Shown here: in pieces, positions 1 to 5,114 of the stretch
How positions within the stretch are numbered: position 1 is the stretch's first letter
How the letters are laid out: every line of letters begins with the position of its first letter
Assembly (NCBI GenBank): GCA_002779595.1
Contig: PEWF01000033.1
Location: 1-13,147 of the forward strand
Direction: 5' to 3'
DNA: 13,147 nucleotides
Origin: an archaeon CG07_land_8_20_14_0_80_38_8
GTDB taxonomy: Archaea; Nanobdellota; Nanobdellia; Tiddalikarchaeales; Tiddalikarchaeaceae
Notes under the pieces: generated by a model
Database searches by the model: none
The model's input: the letters and a program-made list of their open reading frames with translations, nothing else
What the model was told of the DNA's origin: nothing
Program-made: the position numbers and the translations under genes

Positions 1-114
1 CATTAAAACGTAAATTAATGAAAAGAACAAAGGCAGCAATACAACAGTCCATACCTGCTTCCTGTTCCTTATGAACAGCTTATACTCTTTTTTTAACAAT
101 TCAATTATTCTCAT
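1..114 (-). CDS. ABC-2 type transporter permease, N-terminal fragment (cut by window edge)
   Basis: Only the first 38 codons lie in the window; the rest continues past base 1. The ATG (114-112) overlaps the TGA of the ATPase gene by four bases (ATGA), so the two are almost certainly translated as a pair. The fragment starts with a short amphipathic, basic stretch (ELLKKEYKLFIRNRKQ) and runs into a hydrophobic segment (VVLLPLFFSLIYVLM). That is the usual opening of ABC-2 membrane subunits, where a cytoplasmic elbow helix precedes TM1. The inferred role is the membrane channel of an export or drug/lipid efflux ABC transporter powered by the neighbouring ATPase. The substrate cannot be told from this fragment. 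Confidence 0.75.
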   Translation of the reverse strand, partial: MRIIELLKKEYKLFIRNRKQVWTVVLLPLFFSLIYVLM

Positions 115-1079
115 TTGCTCGCTAGCATTACCTCATCAAGATTAGGCTTCCTTAAACTGATTTCCTTAAAATCCCTGCCTTTGCCCTTAAGGAAATTATT
201 AACAACATCCCTGTAATCTGCAGAGTCGAGCGCGAACTGCACCTCATTCCTGAACTTGTAAATAATCTTAACCTTTTTCAAACTGGAGAAATGCTTCAAA
301 GTTTGGAAAAATTTTTTGCTCAGGCTGGAAAACTTAATATGATACAGGTAATTGAATCGAATCCTCTCCTTAATCGTATTAAAAGTCCCGTACGCGAATT
401 TCCTGCCATTCTTCAGGATTAGCACGCGGGTTGAATAATTCTGCGCCTCCTCCAATAAGTGGGTGGTTAAAACAATAGTCACACCCCTGTTCCTCAAACT
501 GGTTATGAAATCCCATAAAATCCTCCTGTTATAATAATCCAAGCCTGCAAACGGCTCGTCAAGAATTAACAATTTAGGATGATGCAGAGAACTTAAAATA
601 ATATTCAATCTTTTGCGCTGCCCTCCTGACAAATCCCTTGGATAATTATCCTTGAAACTGTCAATTTTCAGTTTCTTAAGGTAATCCGAACCAGTCCTTA
701 AACCCTTATCCCTGCTGACGCCGTACAATTCAGAAAATAATCCAATATTCTCAATAATAGTCAAATCATCATAAAAACTATCTTCCTGCGGGGAGTAGCC
801 AATAATTCCCCTGCTGAAGAACAAGTTCCTGCCGAAAAAATGAACGATTCCATTGCTTTTCCTGTTCAAGCCAACAATAGTTTTTAACAAAGTGCTCTTC
901 CCGCTGCCGCTTAATCCGATAACTGAAAAAATTTCACCCTTATAAACTATGAAATTAATATTGTTAAGAAAATTTTTCTCGCCATACTTATTGCTTAAAT
1001 TTTTAACAAAAACAGCCTTGTCCCTGCTCATTTTCTGCGGCTTGTAAAAAACACTCTTAACTGCTTCAATCAAACCCAT
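111..1079 (-). CDS. ABC transporter ATP-binding protein (ABC-2 exporter type)
   Basis: This is a 322-residue nucleotide-binding subunit that hydrolyses ATP on the cytoplasmic face to drive the permease encoded next to it. All core motifs are visible, numbered from the ATG at 1079: Walker A GLSGSGKST (55-63), Q-loop YSPQED (Q98), signature LSGGQ (150-154), Walker B LLILDEP (170-176), D-loop GLD and switch histidine TTH (H207). The tail after about residue 245 is a small alpha/beta domain ending in a motif like PNLDEVML, typical of CcmA/NatA-type exporter ATPases. An in-frame TTG at 1097 gives six more residues. ATG 1079 is preferred because a TATA-like box centred near 1106 sits 27 bases upstream, which suits a leaderless mRNA. 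Its stop overlaps the permease start. The exported substrate is unknown. Confidence 0.93.
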   Translation of the reverse strand: MGLIEAVKSVFYKPQKMSRDKAVFVKNLSNKYGEKNFLNNINFIVYKGEIFSVIGLSGSGKSTLLKTIVGLNRKSNGIVHFFGRNLFFSRGIIGYSPQEDSFYDDLTIIENIGLFSELYGVSRDKGLRTGSDYLKKLKIDSFKDNYPRDLSGGQRKRLNIILSSLHHPKLLILDEPFAGLDYYNRRILWDFITSLRNRGVTIVLTTHLLEEAQNYSTRVLILKNGRKFAYGTFNTIKERIRFNYLYHIKFSSLSKKFFQTLKHFSSLKKVKIIYKFRNEVQFALDSADYRDVVNNFLKGKGRDFKEISLRKPNLDEVMLASK

Positions 1080-1100
1080 AACGATTCTAAAATACAAAGA

Positions 1101-1113
1101 TTTTATTTAAAGG
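1101..1113 (-). promoter_or_regulatory. TATA-like box for the ABC ATPase gene
   Basis: On the minus strand this reads CCTTTAAATAAAA, centred about 27 bases before the ATG at 1079, as expected for a leaderless archaeal transcript. It overlaps the last codons of the small membrane protein gene. The ABC genes could therefore be transcribed both from here and by read-through. Confidence 0.5.
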
Positions 1114-1319
1114 TTGGTTTCTATATTAACCCATTCATAAGCAAGCACTACTGAACTTATGGCAAGTATTACAAGAGCAGTCATTACAACGTACTGCAAC
1201 AAGGTTGGTTCAACACCCACAAGCGCTGCCAATACCAGAAATAATACTGCCTGAGTTATGTACAAGAATTCTATTTTGCCGATATTCTTGTTCATTTCCT
1301 TTTTTTGGGATTTTGCCAT
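1107..1319 (-). CDS. Small two-TM membrane protein, function unknown
   Basis: I do not recognise a family for this 70-residue protein. It has a lysine-rich N-terminus (MAKSQKKEMNKN), a first hydrophobic segment at about 17-35, a short loop (GVEPT) and a second hydrophobic segment at about 40-61, followed by an acidic tail. This looks like a membrane hairpin. The positive N-terminus predicts both ends in the cytoplasm. ATG 1319 is chosen because a TATA-like box is centred about 27 bases upstream; ATG at residue 9 is the alternative. It sits 27 bases before the ABC ATPase gene on the same strand, so it may be an accessory of that transporter. Only position supports this. Confidence 0.7.
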   Translation of the reverse strand: MAKSQKKEMNKNIGKIEFLYITQAVLFLVLAALVGVEPTLLQYVVMTALVILAISSVVLAYEWVNIETNL

Positions 1320-1340
1320 AATAATGAAGGAAAGTATTGA

Positions 1341-1350
1341 TTATTTATAA
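1341..1350 (-). promoter_or_regulatory. TATA-like box for the small membrane protein gene
   Basis: The minus strand reads TTATAAATAA, centred about 27 bases before ATG 1319. It forms one half of a divergent control region shared with the membrane regulator gene at 1403. Confidence 0.55.
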
Positions 1351-1354
1351 CTTT

Positions 1355-1365
1355 ATCGAAGCATA
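1355..1365. repeat. 11-base repeat ATCGAAGCATA, copy 1
   Basis: This exact 11-mer lies between the two divergent TATA-like boxes upstream of the membrane regulator gene. The same 11-mer recurs at 2443-2453, between that gene and the histone gene. It may be a shared operator. No symmetry is evident in it. Confidence 0.4.
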
Positions 1366-1368
1366 AAA

Positions 1369-1379
1369 ACTTTAAAACC
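1369..1379 (+). promoter_or_regulatory. TATA-like box for the membrane regulator gene
   Basis: ACTTTAAAACC is centred about 29 bases before ATG 1403, so the transcript probably starts at or next to the start codon. Confidence 0.45.
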
Positions 1380-1402
1380 AGCCCGATATAATATTATGAA
1401 TA

Positions 1403-2314
1403 ATGAAAAAAGCAGTTCTTGTTCTGCTGCCCCTTCTGCTGATTGGCGCTGTTTTTGCAGAAGATGCAGGAGGCGCGGTAAAATCAATGAATATGGAAAT
1501 AACAATAAATTCTGACTTAACAGTCACGCAGACATTAAACATTGAAGTAGTCAATACCCGCACAATGAAAACATCATACATTTACATTTTCTTAAGTGAT
1601 ACGCCATCTAATCTCCAGATAATTGACGAGAATAATACGGTGCTGAATTACACCTCATTCGTGGCAAACAACATTTACACTATCAGATTGCTGGATGAAA
1701 TAATGCCCAACAGCTCAAAAAATTACATATTAAAATATAATAATGAAGGTATTGTCCAAAAATTTGACAATAATTACATATTTTCCTACTCATTCACTAG
1801 TTATTATGAGCTTGAAGATTTCACAATAAGATTAATACTGCCCAAAGGTTTTGGCATAACCTTAAAGGAAGGGAATACTGTTTCACCCCCGACTTCAAGA
1901 TTATTCTCTGACGGGCAGCAGGTTATGATTGAATGGACAGAACAAGTGGATTACCTGGAAACAAAAACTTATCTAGTATTCTTTGAAAGAATAGCATTAA
2001 TAACCTATTCCATAGGATTATTATTCCTGACCGGCCTGACATGCTTCATGTTGGGCGTAACTGCAGCTTATTTTGTTTTAAAACGCAGGAGGAAAGACAT
2101 TGTCACAATGGCTTTAACAGCAGACGAGAAAAAAGTTGTTGACTACGTTCTGGAAAAAGGCAGCAATGTTTACCAGAACGATGCAGGGAAAGCTCTTGAC
2201 TTTTCAAAACCCAAATTGTCAAAAATAGTCCACAATTTGGAGGATAAGAATATCATAAAATTAACGCCCAGCGGGAGAAAGAATACAATAACTATTAATA
2301 AGGAAATCCTGTAA
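1403..2314 (+). CDS. Membrane-anchored winged-helix transcriptional regulator (COG2512-like)
   Basis: This 303-residue protein has three visible parts. Residues 1-19 are a signal peptide (KK, a leucine-rich core, then VFAED). Residues 20-195 are a beta-rich extracytoplasmic domain with many Asn/Thr and several NxT/NxS sites. A single membrane span at about 200-226 is followed by the basic stop-transfer KRRRKD. Residues 240-303 are a cytoplasmic winged helix: ADEKKVVDYVLEKG, then a recognition-helix region SKPKLSKIVHNLEDKNII, then a beta wing. This is the architecture of the archaeal predicted membrane-associated regulators. The inferred role is sensing something outside the cell and controlling transcription from the membrane. 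It is transcribed alone, divergent from the small membrane protein and ABC genes and upstream of the histone gene. An out-of-frame ATG at 1396 was not chosen. Confidence 0.85.
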   Translation: MKKAVLVLLPLLLIGAVFAEDAGGAVKSMNMEITINSDLTVTQTLNIEVVNTRTMKTSYIYIFLSDTPSNLQIIDENNTVLNYTSFVANNIYTIRLLDEIMPNSSKNYILKYNNEGIVQKFDNNYIFSYSFTSYYELEDFTIRLILPKGFGITLKEGNTVSPPTSRLFSDGQQVMIEWTEQVDYLETKTYLVFFERIALITYSIGLLFLTGLTCFMLGVTAAYFVLKRRRKDIVTMALTADEKKVVDYVLEKGSNVYQNDAGKALDFSKPKLSKIVHNLEDKNIIKLTPSGRKNTITINKEIL

Positions 2315-2462
2315 GATAAAAAATAAAAAAGGAAGGAAAATGTTACTGTTAGTTGCTGTTTGCTTATTGTTTGTTGCTTATCTTTTTTGTAGTTTTCCTA
2401 TCCTTATTCAACACACATCTTATTTTGCAAAGAATAATATTAATCGAAGCATATATAAATGA
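2315..2462 (+). terminator. T-rich 3' region after the regulator gene
   Basis: The plus strand after the stop codon is T-rich, with imperfect repeats of GTTTG/GTTGC followed by six T residues at 2383-2388 and another TTTT at 2393-2396. Archaeal transcription typically ends at such U-tracts without a hairpin. A 40-codon reading frame (2340-2462; hydrophobic start MLLLVAVCLLF) runs through it. It follows a weak GGAAGG, but its composition is explained by the T-rich DNA, so I do not call it as a gene. Confidence 0.45.
2443..2453. repeat. 11-base repeat ATCGAAGCATA, copy 2
   Basis: This is identical to 1355-1365. It runs directly into a TATA-like run (ATATATAAAT, 2451-2460), so it sits beside a possible extra promoter upstream of the histone gene. 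Confidence 0.4.
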
Positions 2463-2520
2463 TTCGCTTTAACTGTTGAAACAATATAATTGAACAATAT
2501 TAAAAATGTTATTAAAATAT

Positions 2521-2556
2521 TTTAAACGTTCAAAATGAACGTTTAAACGTTCAAAA
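2521..2556. promoter_or_regulatory. Candidate operator: three AACGTT half-sites with nested palindromes
   Basis: Two 15-base direct copies of TTTAAACGTTCAAAA start at 2521 and 2542, 21 bases apart (about two helical turns). The block also contains a perfect 16-base palindrome, GAACGTTTAAACGTTC (2537-2552), and an overlapping inverted repeat with 9-base arms (AAACGTTCA, 2524-2532; TGAACGTTT, 2536-2544) around three A residues. It lies about 20 bases upstream of a TATA-like box at 2576 and about 75 bases upstream of the histone TATA box. This fits a dimeric regulator binding in tandem. Which regulator binds is unknown. Confidence 0.55.
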
Positions 2557-2575
2557 GAGACATAATAAAATATAG

Positions 2576-2582
2576 TATAAAT
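2576..2582 (+). promoter_or_regulatory. Upstream TATA-like box before the histone gene
   Basis: TATAAAT is placed just after the AACGTT operator block. It would start a transcript near 2605, giving the histone mRNA a leader of about 90 bases. A GC-clamped palindrome, GGCTTT-TT-AAAGCC (2583-2596), follows immediately and would sit near the transcript start. Confidence 0.4.
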
Positions 2583-2632
2583 GGCTTTTTAAAGCCGTGG
2601 AATCTGCTTTAAACACGATTTAACCGTTAAGC

Positions 2633-2640
2633 TTATAAAA
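2633..2640 (+). promoter_or_regulatory. Proximal TATA box of the histone gene
   Basis: TTATAAAA would place the start near 2664 and give a 5' leader of about 31 bases. That leader holds a strong Shine-Dalgarno-like GGGGGTG (2679-2685), nine bases before ATG 2695. Most other genes here look leaderless, so this leader stands out and suggests high or controlled translation. Confidence 0.55.
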
Positions 2641-2694
2641 CAGGGTTTAATTAAGGTTTTAGTAGAAAAACCATTTAAGGGGGTGTTAAAAAGC

Positions 2695-2862
2695 ATGATG
2701 ATTGTAAAAAAAGCAGCAAAAGAAGCGGCAAAGAAATTGGGAGTAAGATTCCCTGACAGCGCAATTGACGCATTAAGCAAGAAAGTAATGGACATAGTTC
2801 AGAAATCAGCAGACAGAGCAAAAAAGAACGGAAGAGTCACATTAAAAGCTTACGACTTTTAA
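2695..2862 (+). CDS. Archaeal histone-fold protein lacking helix 3
   Basis: This 55-residue protein is basic and aligns with the archaeal histone fold. Helix 1 is about 3-16 (VKKAAKEAAKKLGV), followed by a short loop and the long helix 2 at about 20-46 (DSAIDALSKKVMDIVQKSADRAKKNG). The conserved loop-2 motif RVTLKAYD (47-54) fits the RxTxxxxD pattern that clamps the dimer. It stops one residue later (F55), whereas HMf-type histones (about 69 residues) continue with helix 3. ATG 2695 is supported by GGGGGTG nine bases upstream; a second ATG follows directly. The frame is open upstream to 2593 but has no ATG there. It probably forms dimers that bind DNA, but tetramer or filament assembly would differ from classical histones. 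It resembles the alpha3-truncated (face-to-face type) histones; that subgroup placement is inference. Confidence 0.87.
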   Translation: MMIVKKAAKEAAKKLGVRFPDSAIDALSKKVMDIVQKSADRAKKNGRVTLKAYDF

Positions 2863-2870
2863 TTAAATAA

Positions 2871-2903
2871 GCTTTTTTATTCTATTTTTATTTTTAATTT
2901 TTT
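2871..2903 (+). terminator. T-tract terminator of the histone gene
   Basis: Downstream of the histone stop the plus strand has successive T-runs (2873-2878, 2885-2889, 2891-2895, 2898-2903). They lie inside the 3' end of the convergent Fe-S gene, where they encode its lysine/isoleucine-rich C-terminus on the other strand. Confidence 0.5.
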
Positions 2904-3113
2904 CACACCCTTTAAAGATTTAACGCTCTTCTCAATCTCATTAGTAAAATACGACACCATTGGGCAGTAAGGGGAAGTGGGCTGGAAAACAATGCTCACA
3001 ACGCCCTTGTCAGCCTTAACATCCTTAATCAAGCCAGCATCAACAATATTCTCATCAAGATGAGGGTCAACAATATTCCTCAATTTATCCATAATATTAT
3101 CCTTTAAAGTCAT
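2877..3113 (-). CDS. MIP18/DUF59 family iron-sulfur cluster assembly protein
   Basis: This 78-residue protein shows the family's two conserved blocks. The first is VDPHLDENIVDAGLI at about 16-30, matching the usual DPE(L)..NIVDLGL. The second is TSPYCPM at about 46-52, matching the TTPxCP motif whose cysteine is the conserved reactive residue. The protein is the single domain without extensions. Relatives (SufT, MIP18/CIAO2B) help mature Fe-S proteins in the cytoplasm. Its ATG overlaps the stop of the RqcH gene by four bases (ATGA), so it is the second gene of that operon and translation is likely coupled. It faces the histone gene tail to tail with a 14-base gap. Confidence 0.9.
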   Translation of the reverse strand: MTLKDNIMDKLRNIVDPHLDENIVDAGLIKDVKADKGVVSIVFQPTSPYCPMVSYFTNEIEKSVKSLKGVKKLKIKIE

Positions 3114-5056
3114 AGTTCAATCCTCGCATCACCGGGTATGAAATGAAACAATTCTTCGCTCTTAAAACTTCTGGAAAAAATGCTCAGCAGCCTCTTGCTT
3201 ATCATGCCAGGATTCAAATGCCCGGGCAATAACTTAACCATTTCAACGCACCTGCCCTTAATCACGTCAGCAGGTCCTGCAATAATCTTCCCATCATCTC
3301 CATAGCCAATGCTGATTTCAGGCCAGATATTCCTGAACAATTCCTTCTCACCCTTAATGATGAAAGAACCATGCGAAACGTACTCCCCTGAAGGCGCGGA
3401 CTTGCTGACCTGATGCTTCTTCACGCAGAACACGTCCGCAGGAATATTATTCCTCCACGCGCGGCTGTAAGCAGCAATGAAAACAGCGCACTCCTGCCTG
3501 TCCCTCTCGCCTGCATTAACGCCGTTTTTCAGCACGCCAAAAGGCGAACCGCTCATAGCAGTGTGAAAAATCAAGTCATTATCCTCGGCAACTTTCTTGA
3601 TAAGGATTTCATTCTGCGTGGCATCCTTGCCGCACACTAGCAGAAAATTATCAGTTGTCATCATCCACCTGTACTTTTCAAACCATTCATTCCTCTCTAT
3701 TTTCTCCTCCTTAACAACATCTTTTTCAACCTTAACACCGTCACTTTCAACATTGCTTATCATGCTCCTTGTTTCATCAATGCTTTCACGCGTGCCGCTT
3801 AACTTATTCCTTAATTTCTTGCTCTTCTCAAAGTATTCCTGCGCAACACTGCTCACGTCACTGTTCAAATCAATTGTGAACTTCTCACTATTAATATTCA
3901 GGGTAATGGTGCCTTCATGCTCATTAATGCTTTCAATGCTCTGGGCTTCACTGCTCCCATGCTCTTTCTCATTCTCAACCATTTTCTTAATCAGAACCCA
4001 GCTGACATTATTCTTGTTGGCATTCATGATTTTTTCCAGTATGGTGCTGATTAAGTCATAATTTGCAAAAACAATCTCCCCCAGGCGGGCATACTTTTCA
4101 GCATCATCCGCCAATTTCTTCAGATTCTCACTCTGCAGCCCCAAACGGTTCTCCAAATTCTTAATCTTGTCATCATAAACATTTTTCGCCTGCGATTCAT
4201 AATCCTCCTTCTGGGAGCGCGAATAATAATAATCGCATGCTTCATTAAAAGTTTCAAACATTTCAAAATCATAACCCTCATAAGATTTTAACGGAAAAGG
4301 TGCGAAGTCAACAGCTTTCCCAGTCTTCAGAATCACGCACGGACGGATATTCTTGTAATGCTTAATGCTCTTGTAAATCAGGAAGAAAACCTCAAAAATC
4401 TTGTCAGATTCTTTTTTGTTCAGCATTGAAGGATTTTTCATTTTGTCAATCCCTGACAGTGCGCATAATTCCTCAGCATACTTCCCCCCAAGCCCGATAT
4501 CAACAGCGAGGCACTTAACAAGCGAATCCTTATCGCTTGATTTCAAAGTCCTCCTGAACTCAATCTGGTCCAAATATAATTCCTGAAAATTAGGCAGAGG
4601 CAGTTCATACTTCTCACCAGGGCGTATAACCCTTCCCTTCATTTCAACAAACCTCAAAGAATTAATAATAACCATATTATTATTGCACACTATAATGTTT
4701 CCCTTGTTGAACAATTCAATGACAATGTTAAAATCCTCCCCACCCCTTTCAATCCTGAAAAAAATAACCCTTTCAAAAAAAGGCTGCTCCACAGCCTTAA
4801 GAACAGCGCCATTCATGTACTTCCTCATAAGCATTGTAAAATGGCTAGGATTATCAACAACTTCCCTTTTAAAACCAGTCAGGTGAATGCACTCACCCCT
4901 TAACACTCTAAGGGTTTTCTTGCCGAATTTTGAACTGTAAAACTTTACCAGCAATTCACCCTCAGAAGTATTGTAAAACTTGTTAATCCTCGAACCATTC
5001 AACGCTTCAAGTTCATTAACAATTACCTTAATATCAAAACCTGACTGCGCTTTCAT
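3110..5056 (-). CDS. rqcH: RqcH/NEMF (Tae2, FbpA-like) ribosome rescue factor
   Basis: This is a 648-residue protein. In known homologues this factor binds the large ribosomal subunit carrying stalled peptidyl-tRNA and promotes C-terminal tailing for quality control. Visible parts: NFACT-N at about 1-150 (start MKAQSGFDIKVIVNEL, conserved PSHFTMLMRKYM, ERVIFF and NKGNIIV); a helix-hairpin-helix region at about 175-210 (IGLGGKYAEEL); two charged coiled-coil arms at about 281-330 and 405-455; and NFACT-R at about 456-565 (EWFEKYRWMMTTDNFLLVCG, then KDATQNEILIKK). The segment where relatives usually have HAD..GAP reads HTAMSGSP, a modest divergence. The C-terminal region has the family's LPGHLNPGM. 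ATG 5056 lies about 30 bases from a TATA box shared with the divergent polymerase gene. It is first in an operon with the MIP18 gene. Confidence 0.93.
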   Translation of the reverse strand: MKAQSGFDIKVIVNELEALNGSRINKFYNTSEGELLVKFYSSKFGKKTLRVLRGECIHLTGFKREVVDNPSHFTMLMRKYMNGAVLKAVEQPFFERVIFFRIERGGEDFNIVIELFNKGNIIVCNNNMVIINSLRFVEMKGRVIRPGEKYELPLPNFQELYLDQIEFRRTLKSSDKDSLVKCLAVDIGLGGKYAEELCALSGIDKMKNPSMLNKKESDKIFEVFFLIYKSIKHYKNIRPCVILKTGKAVDFAPFPLKSYEGYDFEMFETFNEACDYYYSRSQKEDYESQAKNVYDDKIKNLENRLGLQSENLKKLADDAEKYARLGEIVFANYDLISTILEKIMNANKNNVSWVLIKKMVENEKEHGSSEAQSIESINEHEGTITLNINSEKFTIDLNSDVSSVAQEYFEKSKKLRNKLSGTRESIDETRSMISNVESDGVKVEKDVVKEEKIERNEWFEKYRWMMTTDNFLLVCGKDATQNEILIKKVAEDNDLIFHTAMSGSPFGVLKNGVNAGERDRQECAVFIAAYSRAWRNNIPADVFCVKKHQVSKSAPSGEYVSHGSFIIKGEKELFRNIWPEISIGYGDDGKIIAGPADVIKGRCVEMVKLLPGHLNPGMISKRLLSIFSRSFKSEELFHFIPGDARIEL

Positions 5057-5081
5057 ATTTTAAATAAACAATCCTGCATAC

Positions 5082-5093
5082 TTTTATAATTAA
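5082..5093. promoter_or_regulatory. Single TATA element shared by divergent rqcH and polB
   Basis: TTTTATAATTAA reads as a TATA-like box on both strands. Its centre is about 29 bases from the polymerase ATG (5115) and about 30 bases from the rqcH ATG (5056). Both transcripts could therefore be leaderless and may compete for one TBP-binding site. Confidence 0.5.
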
Positions 5094-5114
5094 CTGCCTT
5101 TTCCCCACTAAGTG

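Noticed and set aside
1080..1097. TTG start giving six extra residues on the ABC ATPase
   Set aside because: The TATA-like box is about 27 bases from the ATG at 1079, so a leaderless mRNA would not include the TTG.
2340..2462. A 40-codon plus-strand ORF starting MLLLVAVCLLF after a GGAAGG
   Set aside because: It lies in the T-rich 3' region after the regulator gene. T-rich DNA alone gives hydrophobic codons, and the motif before it is a weak ribosome binding site.
2583..2596. GGCTTT-TT-AAAGCC palindrome as a hairpin terminator
   Set aside because: The loop is only two bases, no U-tract follows it, and it sits just after a TATA box, so an operator or chance symmetry is more likely.
2589..2795. 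A 68-residue minus-strand ORF opposite the histone gene
   Set aside because: It is the antisense shadow of the histone coding frame, whose product matches the histone fold and has a promoter and ribosome binding site.
3597..4061. A 154-residue plus-strand ORF, rich in Ser/Leu/Phe
   Set aside because: It is antisense to rqcH, and its composition is what the Glu/Lys-rich coiled-coil codons give when read backwards.
5112..5114. GTG start of the DNA polymerase
   Set aside because: An ATG follows immediately and has the better distance to the TATA element; the difference is one residue.
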